60,292 nt of DNA from Chloroflexota bacterium. Lineage in GTDB: Bacteria > Chloroflexota > Dormibacteria > Dormibacterales > Dormibacteraceae. Made by a program: the position numbers and the translations under genes. The stretch's first letter is position 1, and the number at the start of each line of letters is the position of its first letter. Positions 14,813 to 23,706 of this stretch are shown here, piece after piece. Where the stretch lies: the NCBI GenBank assembly GCA_005887685.1, contig VBHJ01000005.1, forward strand, positions 1-60,292, in the 5' to 3' direction. Under the pieces are notes generated by a model that was not told where the DNA came from, did not search any database, and was given only the letters and a program-made list of their open reading frames with translations.

Positions 14813-16699
14813 CTAGCTCTCCGTCTTCTCGGGAACGCCGCCCCTGACGGCCTCGTAGACCGACCGGGCGACGCCCGCCGCGTCGAGGCCGTGCTGTTTC
14901 AGGATGTCCGAGGCCTTGCCCTGGGGCAGGAACTCGTCGGGCAGCGCCAGGGTCCGGACTCGACCCGCCAGACCGTGTGGCGCAAGCGCTTCCAGCACCG
15001 CGCCGCCGAAGCCGCCGGTCCCCACGTTGTCCTCAACCGTGATCACGACCCGATGGCGTCGCGCCCAGTCCGCGACGCGGGGATCGACCGGCTTCACCCA
15101 TCTCGAGTTGACCACGCTGCAGGAAACGCCCTGGAGCTCGAGGCGTTCGGCTGCTTCGCCGGCGACCTCGACCATCTTGCCGACGGCGAAGATCACGGCG
15201 TCGTCGCCCTTGCGGATCTCTTCCCATCGCCCGACCGGAAGCGGCTCCACCGGCAGGTCGGGAATCGCCGGAACGGGTCCTTTCGGATAGCGAATCGCGA
15301 CCGGGCCGTCGCTCGCAAGCGCGGTCTCGAGCAGCGCGCACAGTTCCGTGGCGTCCTTCGGCGCGGCGACCTTGAGGTTGGGAATCATGCGCAGGTAAGA
15401 GAGGTCGAAGATGCCGTGGTGCGACGCCCCATCGGGACCGGTCACTCCAGCGCGGTCGATGACGAAAACCACCGGCAGCTTATGCAGAGCGACGTCCATG
15501 ATCGTCTGGTCGAAGGCGCGCGCCAGAAAGGTCGAGTAGATGCAGACCACCGGATGCATCCCCGCCATCGCCAGGCCCGCGGCAAAAGTCACCGCGTGCT
15601 GCTCGCAGATGCCGACGTCGAAAAATCGATCGGGGAACTCTTTCGCGAAATTCAGGAGTCCGGTCGATGAGGCCATCGCGGCGGTGATCGCGCAGACCTC
15701 CGGCCGCCTGGCCGCCGAGCTCATCAGCGCGTCGCCAAATATGTCCGTGTATGTGAGCTCGGTCGATCGCGGCCGGCCCGTCAACGGGTCGAACGCGCTG
15801 ACGCCGTGCAGCTTGTCCACCTCGTCTTCGACCGCCGGGCCATATCCGTGGCCCTTCTCGGTCACGACATGAACCACGACGGGCTCACGCAATTTCTTGG
15901 CGCGCGTGAGGACCTCCTCGAGAGCCGGCTCGTCGTGACCGTCGACAAGCCCGGCGTACTTGATGCCCAGGCTCTCGAACATGGTCGAGGGCTGCAGGAG
16001 CTGCTTGAGACCTTCCTTCACGCGGTACGCGGCCTGGTCGGCCGAATAGCCGACGAGCGGCAGCTCGCGCAGCAGCCGCGAGATGTCGTCCTTGATGCGC
16101 TCGTATCGGGGGTCGACTCGGAGCTGCGAGAGGTGGCGGGCAAGGCCGCCGACCGTCGGCGCGTAGGACCGGCCGTTGTCGTTGATCACGATGATCAGGT
16201 TCGGCGGCTGAAGGTGGGCGATCTGGTTCAAAGCTTCGTAGGCCATGCCGCCGGTCAGCGCGCCGTCGCCGATCACAGCGACGACAAAGCCGCCCACCTT
16301 CTTGCGCAGCCGCGCCTCCGCGACACCGAGCGCATAGCTGAGAGAGGTTGAGGCGTGGCTGTTCTCGACGAGGTCGTGCTCCGACTCCTTGCGCGACGGG
16401 TACCCGGAAAGGCCGTTCGCCTGCCGAAGCCCCATGAACTGCGCCGCTCGGCCGGTGACGAGCTTGTGCACGTACGCCTGGTGTCCGGTGTCCCAGACGA
16501 TCGCGTCCTTCGGGCTGTCGAACACGCGGTGGAGCGCGAAGGTCAGCTCGACCACTCCGAGGTTCGGCGAGAGATGCCCGCCGGTGCGAGAGGTCTGCTC
16601 GACGAGGAAGGCGCGGACCTCAGCCCCGAGCTCAGTCAGGCGGGCCTGGTCCAGTGCTTTGAGGTCGGCGGGCGAATGGATCGTCTCGAGGATGGCCAC
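14813..16699 (-). CDS. dxs: 1-deoxy-D-xylulose-5-phosphate synthase
   Basis: 628 residues. It condenses pyruvate and glyceraldehyde-3-phosphate, the entry step of the MEP isoprenoid pathway. Signatures: GGHLSPNLGVVELTFALH near the N-terminus, the TPP-binding GDGALTGGMAYEALNQ...INDN, the transketolase centre GICEQHAVTFAAGLAMAG and DRAGVTGPDGASHHGIFDL, and the C-terminal domain with VEDNVGTGGFG. Length is normal. It follows pepA with a 6-nt gap and ends a four-gene minus-strand cluster. Confidence 0.97.
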   Translation of the reverse strand: MAILETIHSPADLKALDQARLTELGAEVRAFLVEQTSRTGGHLSPNLGVVELTFALHRVFDSPKDAIVWDTGHQAYVHKLVTGRAAQFMGLRQANGLSGYPSRKESEHDLVENSHASTSLSYALGVAEARLRKKVGGFVVAVIGDGALTGGMAYEALNQIAHLQPPNLIIVINDNGRSYAPTVGGLARHLSQLRVDPRYERIKDDISRLLRELPLVGYSADQAAYRVKEGLKQLLQPSTMFESLGIKYAGLVDGHDEPALEEVLTRAKKLREPVVVHVVTEKGHGYGPAVEDEVDKLHGVSAFDPLTGRPRSTELTYTDIFGDALMSSAARRPEVCAITAAMASSTGLLNFAKEFPDRFFDVGICEQHAVTFAAGLAMAGMHPVVCIYSTFLARAFDQTIMDVALHKLPVVFVIDRAGVTGPDGASHHGIFDLSYLRMIPNLKVAAPKDATELCALLETALASDGPVAIRYPKGPVPAIPDLPVEPLPVGRWEEIRKGDDAVIFAVGKMVEVAGEAAERLELQGVSCSVVNSRWVKPVDPRVADWARRHRVVITVEDNVGTGGFGGAVLEALAPHGLAGRVRTLALPDEFLPQGKASDILKQHGLDAAGVARSVYEAVRGGVPEKTES

Positions 16700-16705
16700 T
16701 CTTCG

Positions 16706-18202
16706 TTAACGCCCAGGGGCGGCCATGAGTTCCGCCAGCTCGATGCACAACCGGGTGCCCGCCCCGCTGGGCCCACGCAGAACCGTCGTCAACTCAAGGT
16801 TGGTGTTCCAGGCGGCGGCGGCGATGTCGATGTGTGCCCACGGCTTGCCCCCCGCGAACTCGGCGATGAACATGCCTCCCATGATCGTGCCTGCTTCACC
16901 GTACTCCGCGTTGCGGAGGTCGGCGATCTGGCTGCGCAGAAGGATGCGGTAGTCGGCGTACATCGGGAGACGCCACACTCGGTCGCCCGCCTCCCGAGAT
17001 GCCTGGTCGACGAGCGACCAGAAACCATCGTCGTTGCTCACCGCTGCGCTGGCCGCGTGTCCGATCGCGATGGTGGCCGCTCCGGTCAGGGTGGCGAGGT
17101 CCACGAGGTGGGTGGCGCCGTTGCGCAGAGCGTGGGTCAGAGCATCGGCCAGGACCAGCCGGCCTTCGGCATCGGTGTTGACGACTTCGACCGTCTTGCC
17201 ATCCGCGCTGACCATCACGTCGCCCGGGCGCTGCGCGTTCGGGCCGGGCATGTTCTCGGCTGCCGCGACGACCGCCATGACGTCGAGGGGCAGCTTGCGA
17301 GAGGCGATCACGTCGATCGCCGAAAGCACAGCGGCCGCTCCCGACATGTCGTCTTTCATCTGGCTCATGTTCTCGGGGTTCTTGAGCGAGATGCCGCCGG
17401 TGTCGAATGTGATGCCCTTGCCGATCAGCGCGAGTGCGGCGCCGTTGGCGCCGGCTTTGTCGTGGTTCCCGTGGTAGCGCACGCGGATCAGGCGGGGAGG
17501 TTTCGCGGAGCCGGCGCCGACGCCCAGCAGGAGGTTGTAGCCGCCCGACTTCAGCTCGGCGGGCCCGAGAATCTCCAGCTCCAGGTTGTGGCGCTTTGCG
17601 ATGCGCGACGCCTCCTGCGCGAGCGCGTCGGGGGTGAGCTCGTTGGCAGGTGCGTTCTGCCACTCGCGGGCCCGGTTGGTTGCCTCGCCGTTCTCCTGCG
17701 CGGCCACGACCTCGCGCTCGCGCCCGGCGCCGAAGCCGACCAGCACCAGCTCGTCGATCTCGCGCCGTTCGGGCGCCGCTCCGGTCTGCCGCGACCGGCG
17801 CTCGAAGGTCCCCATCACGCACCCCTCGATGACCGCCTTCAGGCTGTCCGTGCCAAGCGGCTCAGCACGCAGCACGGCCATGCGTTTGTAGCCCCACGTG
17901 CGCGAGGCGCGCACCAGCTCGTGATGCGCAGAGCGGACGCGCTGCCCGTCGAGGTCGTGGAGCGCGCCGAGGCCATAGAGGATTACGCGGCGCGGTCCGA
18001 TCTTGCCCTGCGCGGGGATGGGCAGCACCTCGTGGATGCGGCCCCTGAACTCCGCGTTGACCACCATCTCGGAGAGCACCCCGCCCATCGCGCGATCGAG
18101 CTCGGCGGCCGACTCGGCAAGGCCCTGGCCGGTGGCGACTGGGATGGCGAGCGCGTCGACGTTCAGCTCGGCGGCGCCCGCCGAGACCAGGCTGATCTTC
18201 AC
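16706..18202 (-). CDS. pepA: leucyl aminopeptidase (M17)
   Basis: 498 residues. The M17 signature NTDAEGRLVLADAL is present, together with GKGITFDTGGISLK (Lys and Asp metal ligands) and DMSGAAAVL. These are the two-zinc active-site residues of PepA/LAP enzymes, which release N-terminal amino acids from peptides as cytoplasmic hexamers. The N-terminal macro-like domain covers about residues 1-170. PepA proteins can also bind DNA in some bacteria; nothing here shows that. Located between the LutB-LutA gene and dxs. Confidence 0.95.
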   Translation of the reverse strand: MKISLVSAGAAELNVDALAIPVATGQGLAESAAELDRAMGGVLSEMVVNAEFRGRIHEVLPIPAQGKIGPRRVILYGLGALHDLDGQRVRSAHHELVRASRTWGYKRMAVLRAEPLGTDSLKAVIEGCVMGTFERRSRQTGAAPERREIDELVLVGFGAGREREVVAAQENGEATNRAREWQNAPANELTPDALAQEASRIAKRHNLELEILGPAELKSGGYNLLLGVGAGSAKPPRLIRVRYHGNHDKAGANGAALALIGKGITFDTGGISLKNPENMSQMKDDMSGAAAVLSAIDVIASRKLPLDVMAVVAAAENMPGPNAQRPGDVMVSADGKTVEVVNTDAEGRLVLADALTHALRNGATHLVDLATLTGAATIAIGHAASAAVSNDDGFWSLVDQASREAGDRVWRLPMYADYRILLRSQIADLRNAEYGEAGTIMGGMFIAEFAGGKPWAHIDIAAAAWNTNLELTTVLRGPSGAGTRLCIELAELMAAPGR

Positions 18203-18235
18203 GGCGTCTTAAAGGTTAACGATCACCGCCTGGCG

Positions 18236-20308
18236 TTAAGCGAGATGTTCGGCCACCAGCTCGAGCACGTGCGCGACGCGTAGCTCGATTCCGCGTTTTC
18301 GAGCCGCCGCCGCGATGTGCATCAGGCAGCCCGGATTGTCCGACGCCACCACCGCGCAGCCTGTCTTCGCGATCGCGTCAAGCTTCCACTGCGCGAGCCG
18401 ATCCGCCACGCCCGGCCACTCCAGGCTGAACGTTCCGCCGAAACCGCAGCAGTTCGCGATGTCGGGCAGGTCGACCACCTCGTAGCCGGCGAGCTCGAGG
18501 AGTCGCCTCGGCTCGCGCTTCAATCCGAGCTGTCTCAGCGATTGGCAGGAGTCGTGATAGGCGACCTTCAGGCTCATCCGCCCCGGCTCTACGAGCCCGC
18601 GATTTCTTTCCGCGAGCTGCAGCACGAATCGCGTCGAGTCGCGCATCCGGTCCCGCACGTCGCCATCGGGAGTGGCGCCCCAGTCCGGCGCGTCGATGGT
18701 GAACGCGCCGAAGCACGAGGCCGAGGGCGTCACGATCAACCCCTTGGAATTTCGAAGACTTGCGGTCAGGTCGCCAGAGAGCTGGGCCCCGGTTTTGAAG
18801 TCCCCGGCATTGGCCGCGATGAGGCCGCAGCACCACTGCTCCTTGGGAAATCCAACCTGGAAGCCCGCCGCGGTTGCGATCTGCTGCAGGGCGACCGCGG
18901 CGTCCGGCCAGATCCGGTCGGCAAGGCACGAGGCGAAGATCGTCAGCGGTTCGCCGTCCACCTTGCCGGGTTGCGCGCGGTCCCGATACGGGGTCCGGGC
19001 GAGGCGGGGCTTACTGGGCACCAGCGCGCTGAAGGGTGCCGCCGCTCGCATCAGGGTGTCGGCCAGCTTCGGCCTCTTCCACAATCCGACCACGGCCTGC
19101 TTGCGCAGCGACTTGCGACCCGCGCGGCGGTGCTCGAGGATCTGGCGCGGCAGCGGGATGTCGACCGGGCAGATCTCCTGGCACGCGTTGCACTGGACGC
19201 AAAGCGTGTTGGACAGGTCCGCATCCTCCAGGCCGTGATGGAAGGGCGACAAGACGAGGCCGATCGGTCCGTTGTAGGCCTGGCCACCGAACTGGTGGCC
19301 GCCCACCGCCATGAACGGCGGGCATGCGTTGGAGCACGCGCCGCATCGGATGCAGGTCAAGGCGTCGCGGAAGATCGGGTCCTCGAGCATCTTCTCGCGA
19401 CCGTTGTCGAGGATCACGCAATGCAGCTCGCGTGGTCCGTGCACACCGATCGTGAGCGACTGCTCGATGTCGGCGGATCGCGACGGCCCGGTGATCCAGT
19501 TGACGTAGCTGCTGATGATCTGACCGGTGCCGCTGCGTGGAAGCATCCGCAAAACCGCGACCGCGTCGTCGAGTGACGCAACGAGCTTGTCGATGCCGAA
19601 CACTGCGATGTGTACCGGCGGCAGCGTCGTCGTCAGGTCTGCGTTGCCCTCGTTGGTGACGAGCACGATGGTCCCGGTCTCGGCGATGGCCATGTTCGCG
19701 CCCGAGATGCCAACCGTCGCGTCGATGAACTTCTGGCGCAGCGTCTCCCGCGCGTGGAGCTGGATCGCCTCCACGGTCGCCTCGGTGCCGAACACCGCGG
19801 CGGCGTCTTCCTTCGTGAGGTGGATCGCCGGTGCGATGAGATGCGACGGGCGCGTGTGCGTCAGCTGCACCATGCGCTCACCGAGGTCCGTCTCGACGAC
19901 TTCCATCCCGAGACCCTCGAGGTACGCGTTGAGCTCGATCTCCTCGGTCGCCATCGATTTGCTCTTGGTCACGACCATGCGGTTTCCGGCGGGAAGTCCG
20001 CTGCCGGCGTTCCAGCACAGCTGGCCGATGATGTCTCGCGCCTCCGCGGCGTTGGCGGCCAGGTGCACCACACCGCCCACGGCCGCCAGGCGCTGGGTGA
20101 ACTGCTCCAGCAGCTCGGGGAGGCGGTCGAGGTTGGCTTTGCGCCGGCGCTTGAGGTCGGCTCGTCCCGCCGCGAAATCAAAGCTCTCGAAGGCGGCGTT
20201 ACGTCGGCCGCGCAGGCCGGTCATCGCGTGGATCAGCGCTTTCTGGAGGTTCGGATCGTCGAGCGCCTTGTTGACGCGGCGCGAGAAGTGCCTGCGGCTT
20301 TCAGGCAC
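18236..20308 (-). CDS. LutB-LutA fusion, lactate utilisation iron-sulfur protein
   Basis: 690 residues; GTG start at 20308 overlaps the end of the DUF255 gene by 8 bp. The first ~450 residues are LutB: the DUF162/LUD domain (VVTKSKSMATEEIELN, GISGANMAIAETGT) and a ferredoxin module with CIRCGACSNACPPF and CVQCNACQEICPVD. The rest is LutA: two CCG motifs, QWCCGL and NCCGFGGTFS, typical of cysteine-rich heterodisulfide-reductase-like domains. LutABC oxidises L-lactate to pyruvate. Normally LutA and LutB are separate; here they are one chain, in LutB-LutA order. No lutC is seen nearby. Confidence 0.9.
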   Translation of the reverse strand: MPESRRHFSRRVNKALDDPNLQKALIHAMTGLRGRRNAAFESFDFAAGRADLKRRRKANLDRLPELLEQFTQRLAAVGGVVHLAANAAEARDIIGQLCWNAGSGLPAGNRMVVTKSKSMATEEIELNAYLEGLGMEVVETDLGERMVQLTHTRPSHLIAPAIHLTKEDAAAVFGTEATVEAIQLHARETLRQKFIDATVGISGANMAIAETGTIVLVTNEGNADLTTTLPPVHIAVFGIDKLVASLDDAVAVLRMLPRSGTGQIISSYVNWITGPSRSADIEQSLTIGVHGPRELHCVILDNGREKMLEDPIFRDALTCIRCGACSNACPPFMAVGGHQFGGQAYNGPIGLVLSPFHHGLEDADLSNTLCVQCNACQEICPVDIPLPRQILEHRRAGRKSLRKQAVVGLWKRPKLADTLMRAAAPFSALVPSKPRLARTPYRDRAQPGKVDGEPLTIFASCLADRIWPDAAVALQQIATAAGFQVGFPKEQWCCGLIAANAGDFKTGAQLSGDLTASLRNSKGLIVTPSASCFGAFTIDAPDWGATPDGDVRDRMRDSTRFVLQLAERNRGLVEPGRMSLKVAYHDSCQSLRQLGLKREPRRLLELAGYEVVDLPDIANCCGFGGTFSLEWPGVADRLAQWKLDAIAKTGCAVVASDNPGCLMHIAAAARKRGIELRVAHVLELVAEHLA

Positions 20309-21986
20309 GCGTTCGGGACGCTTCTCGGATGGCCTCCGCCAGCGCGGTCGGTGTCGACACCGGCGCCAAGCATATGGTCCCGACACACACGACTGCCCGC
20401 TCGTCACCAGTCGGATCGACCACGGCATATGGATGCGCGACCATCGCCGCGTGCGCCAGCTCTGGGTTCCTGGTCGACACCTTGATGGCGTGTCGCAGGC
20501 GGTCGAGCGCGCGGGCGAACACCGCCGCCATCAGCCCGTAGGACTGCGGCAGGGCCGCCACCGATTCGAGCGCCTTGCGCGCGCGCTCCCGATAAGGCGC
20601 CGAAGGATCACCGGCAAGGATGTCGAGCTCGATCAGCGCCATCGCCGCCACAGAGTTCTCGGCAATCGGCTTGATGCGCTCGCCGAGCCGGCCCAGCTCG
20701 TCACCGCCGGCGTGGTCGAAATAACCGCCGAGCTGGGAATCGGCGTAACGGTCGTCGAGGTGGGCGGCAAGGTCGAGCGCGACCTGCATCCACTTTTCGC
20801 CCAGTCCGTGCTGATATGCGCGGACGGCGGCCCAGAGCGACCAGACCTGGTCGCCGAGCTGACCACCGACCCCCTCGGCATGCGTCATGCCTTCGCCGCG
20901 GCGGTAGGCACGCTTGAAGAGCGACTCGAGAAGGTGATGTACTCCAGCCCCATCCCCCGGCTTCGCCGGGTACTTCCCCATGAATGGGGAAGACATTGCT
21001 ACCGCTAGGGCCGCGTTCCATGAGGTGTAGATGCGGCGGTCGACGAACGGCGCGGTGGACTGCGCCCGCTCTTCCGCGTCCATCGAGTAGTAGTGCTCGT
21101 CGGCGTCCTGGCTCCCGCCGTAGAGCCCGGTCTTCGGGTCGCGGAGCACGCGATCGAGGTAGCCGGTGGTTCGGTCCAGTGCGTCGGCCATGCCGGCAAG
21201 GGCGAGCGCTTGCACCAGCCCCGCGTGGTCCTCGAGCATCTTTTCGTAATGGGGGACGCTCCAGTCCTGCGTCGTCGAGTAGCGGAAGAAGCCGCCCTCG
21301 ACCTGGTCGTAGGTCCCGCCGCCGGTCATCTGCTCCAGCGTGTGGACCGCCATGCGCCCCAGGTCCGGGTCCGACCGCAGCACGAACTGCTCGAGCAGGA
21401 GCAGGATCGCGTCGGTCTGCGGAAACTTGGGCGCGTTGCCGAAGCCGCCGTACTCGGGGTCGTAGGCCGATTTGACCGCGTCCAGGATCAAGTCGACAAG
21501 CCCGGCGTCGAGTTCGCCGGCGCTGCGCGCGACCCCGGAAGCCGCCCGCTTGCGCGCCTCGAGGACGCGACTCGCGATCTCCGCCTGGTTGCCCCGGTAG
21601 TAGGTCGAGATCTGCGTGAGGGCGGTGGCCATCTGGTCGGGGGGCAGATAGGTCGCGCCGGTGAGGATGTCGCCCGACGCGGTCAGGAAAGCCGTCGTCG
21701 GCCAGCCGCCCATGTTGTATCGCTGATTGATGTCGGGGCGGACGTCGTTGTCGACGCGCACGGGCACGTATTCGCGGTTGATCAGGTCGATGACCCCGGC
21801 GTGCGAATAGGTGGTCTCGTCCATGACGTGGCACCAGTGGCACCACACCGCCGAGATGGAAAGAAGGATGGGACGGCCGGTCTGCCTGGCCTGCTCAAAA
21901 GCCTCCTGCGACCAGGGACGCCAGTTGATCTCCGACGCGCGGTTCGGGCGCGGCGAGAAGTGGAATTCGTCGGTCGCTTGCGCCAT
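20301..21986 (-). CDS. DUF255 / thioredoxin-domain protein (YyaL/spermatogenesis-associated 20 family)
   Basis: 561 residues from ATG 21986. The N-terminal thioredoxin-like domain has NRASEINWRPWSQEAF, the WCHWCHVM active site (CxxC) and YNMGGWPTTAFL, all diagnostic of DUF255. The C-terminal part is an alpha/alpha barrel related to glycoside hydrolases and N-acylglucosamine epimerases. It is somewhat shorter than many homologues (around 650-700). A dispersed repeat has been read through in frame at 20945-20996. It begins a minus-strand cluster with the Lut fusion, pepA and dxs. Confidence 0.88.
   Translation of the reverse strand: MAQATDEFHFSPRPNRASEINWRPWSQEAFEQARQTGRPILLSISAVWCHWCHVMDETTYSHAGVIDLINREYVPVRVDNDVRPDINQRYNMGGWPTTAFLTASGDILTGATYLPPDQMATALTQISTYYRGNQAEIASRVLEARKRAASGVARSAGELDAGLVDLILDAVKSAYDPEYGGFGNAPKFPQTDAILLLLEQFVLRSDPDLGRMAVHTLEQMTGGGTYDQVEGGFFRYSTTQDWSVPHYEKMLEDHAGLVQALALAGMADALDRTTGYLDRVLRDPKTGLYGGSQDADEHYYSMDAEERAQSTAPFVDRRIYTSWNAALAVAMSSPFMGKYPAKPGDGAGVHHLLESLFKRAYRRGEGMTHAEGVGGQLGDQVWSLWAAVRAYQHGLGEKWMQVALDLAAHLDDRYADSQLGGYFDHAGGDELGRLGERIKPIAENSVAAMALIELDILAGDPSAPYRERARKALESVAALPQSYGLMAAVFARALDRLRHAIKVSTRNPELAHAAMVAHPYAVVDPTGDERAVVCVGTICLAPVSTPTALAEAIREASRTRA
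20945..20996 (-). repeat. dispersed double-hairpin element inside the DUF255 coding region
   Basis: Left hairpin CCCGGC-TTC-GCCGGG (20956-20970) and right hairpin CTTCCCCA-TGAA-TGGGGAAG (20973-20992). Compared with the 46.9 kb copies the stems differ, but both arms change together. Translated on the minus strand it adds MSSPFMGKYPAKPGDGA in frame to the DUF255 protein, just after the conserved TSWNAALAVA segment. Confidence 0.75.
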
Positions 21987-22009
21987 CGGGAGAAGGTTAC
22001 GATGAGGTC

Positions 22010-23368
22010 GTGATCTCAACGAGCGCTGTCGACGCGTACATCGAGAAGCACTCGCGCCGCTTCGTCGATGACCTCAAAGAGCTCTGTTCGTTTCCCAGCA
22101 TCTCCAACCACGGGCGGGATGCAGTCCAGCCGGCGCGCGACTGGCTCGCGAACCGGCTCGCGCGTTACACGGACCGGGTCGAGACCCTCGAGGCGGGCGG
22201 CATGCCCGCGCTCTATGCGGAGGTTCCCGGAGCCGGGCGCCGCAAGCTCCTGCTGTACGAGCACTACGACGTCCAGCCGGTCGACCCTATCGACCTCTGG
22301 GACTCGCCACCGTTCGAGCCGGCGGAAAAGGACGGGAGGATCGTCGCGCGCGGCGTGGCCGACGACAAGGCCGACGTCATGGCGCGAATCCACGCGCTCG
22401 AAACCTTGAAGGAGCTCGGCGAGGTGCCGGTCACATTGCGCTTCCTGATCGAAGGCGAGGAGGAGATCGGCTCGAAGACGTTCGAGAAGATCGCCCACGA
22501 TCATGCCGCCAAGTTGCGTGCCGACGGCTGCCTGTGGGAATCGGGCACGTCGTTCGACGATGCCGGCCGTCCCACGTTGCAGTTCGGCTGCCGCGGCCTG
22601 GTGTACGTCACCCTGCGGGTCAAGCTGCTCGACTTCGACCAGCATTCGGGCTTCGCGTCGATCTATCCATCGGCGCCGATGTACCTCGTCGGCGCGCTGG
22701 CCAGCTTGCGCGACCAGGACATGAACATCAAGATCGACGGCTTCTACGACAAGGTCGTCAACCCGACGGAGGCCGACCGCCGGATGATGGCGGGCATCGA
22801 CCCCGAGGTCGAGAAGCGGCGCAAGCTCGTCGGCTTCGAGAAGCTGGTCCGCGACCCGAAGCCGGACCAGGTCATTGAACAGATGCTGTTCCTGCCGACA
22901 TGCAACATCGCGGGCGTCACCACGGGCTACCAGGGCCCCGGGTCGAAGACCGTCCTGCCGGCGGAGGCGACCGCGAAGCTCGACTTCCGCCTGATTCCAA
23001 ACCAGGATCCCGACGAGGTGCTGGAGCTGCTGCGCAAGCACCTGGACAGGCACGGCTTCGAGAAAGTGGAGATCCTGGCCGGCGAGGGAGAGAAGCCGGC
23101 GCGCTCCGACCCGGCTTCCGCCGTTGCACGGACGGTCATCGATTGCGTGCGCGAGATGCACGGCGAACCGGTGTTGTGGCCGTTCATGCCCGCCACCGGG
23201 CCGATGCACCCCGTCGTCGCGGACCTCGGCATTCCGACCGTGCTGCCGGTGGGCGTGGGCCGGCCCGACAACCGGATCCACGCGCCGAACGAGAACATCA
23301 GGGCCGCGGACTACATCAACACCGTCCGACTGATGTGCCGGATCTGGGAGCGTTTCGGGGCCGGCTGA
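22010..23368 (+). CDS. M20-family metallopeptidase (dipeptidase)
   Basis: 452 residues, GTG start. M20 features: YEHYDVQPVDPIDLWDSPPFEP (metal His and Asp), ARGVADDKADVMARI, the catalytic/metal EGEEEIGS motif and the C-terminal MPATGPMHP...HAPNENI with a metal His. A dimerisation lid domain lies at about residues 190-310. This subgroup is annotated as M20/M25/M40 dipeptidases. Divergent from the DUF255 gene, with 23 nt between start codons. It overlaps the next gene as TGATG. Confidence 0.92.
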   Translation: MISTSAVDAYIEKHSRRFVDDLKELCSFPSISNHGRDAVQPARDWLANRLARYTDRVETLEAGGMPALYAEVPGAGRRKLLLYEHYDVQPVDPIDLWDSPPFEPAEKDGRIVARGVADDKADVMARIHALETLKELGEVPVTLRFLIEGEEEIGSKTFEKIAHDHAAKLRADGCLWESGTSFDDAGRPTLQFGCRGLVYVTLRVKLLDFDQHSGFASIYPSAPMYLVGALASLRDQDMNIKIDGFYDKVVNPTEADRRMMAGIDPEVEKRRKLVGFEKLVRDPKPDQVIEQMLFLPTCNIAGVTTGYQGPGSKTVLPAEATAKLDFRLIPNQDPDEVLELLRKHLDRHGFEKVEILAGEGEKPARSDPASAVARTVIDCVREMHGEPVLWPFMPATGPMHPVVADLGIPTVLPVGVGRPDNRIHAPNENIRAADYINTVRLMCRIWERFGAG

Positions 23369-23655
23369 TGGAGAAGCTGACCGACAAGCTCTTCACCGTC
23401 AAGTACAACGAGGACACCGGGAAGCCGCACATCGAGGTGATCGACCAGAACGTCTGCCTGTCCAAATGCACGGGCAAGTACTGCAACCACTTCTGCCCCG
23501 CCGGGGTCTACGAGTGGAACGAGGAGCAGAAGAAGAACCTGGTCAGCTTCGGCAACTGCATCGAGTGCGGCGCCTGCTCCATCGGATGCCCCTTCGACAA
23601 CATCTCCTGCCATGCGCCTCGTGGGGGGTACGGCGTCAAGTACCAACATGGCTAA
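23368..23655 (+). CDS. FixX-like 4Fe-4S ferredoxin
   Basis: 95 residues, ATG start within the TGATG overlap with the M20 gene. Cysteines occur as CLSKCTGKYCNHFCPAGVYEW and later CIECGACSIGCPFDNI, the ferredoxin-like pattern of FixX, including the VSFGNC lead-in and the C-terminal PRGGYGVKYQ. FixX normally serves the electron-transfer flavoprotein-quinone oxidoreductase FixC. No fixABC genes are visible; instead a TrxB-type flavoprotein follows 48 nt downstream. Confidence 0.85.
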   Translation: MEKLTDKLFTVKYNEDTGKPHIEVIDQNVCLSKCTGKYCNHFCPAGVYEWNEEQKKNLVSFGNCIECGACSIGCPFDNISCHAPRGGYGVKYQHG

Positions 23656-23675
23656 TCCGGCAAGTTAGGAATAGC

Positions 23676-23706
23676 CACTGCCCCGGGAACAATTGTTAAG
23701 GCAGTG
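23676..23706 (+). promoter_or_regulatory. hairpin covering the trxB start codon
   Basis: CACTGCC (23676-23682) is complementary to GGCAGTG (23700-23706), which contains the GTG start at 23704-23706. The 17-nt loop includes a perfect 10-bp palindrome AACAATTGTT (23688-23697). It could limit initiation, or the palindrome could be a regulator site. Confidence 0.35.

Noticed and set aside
16389-18283. Long open frames on the plus strand opposite dxs and pepA, and similar antisense frames elsewhere
   Set aside because: They mirror strongly conserved genes on the other strand and arise from high GC content; their translations show no family features.
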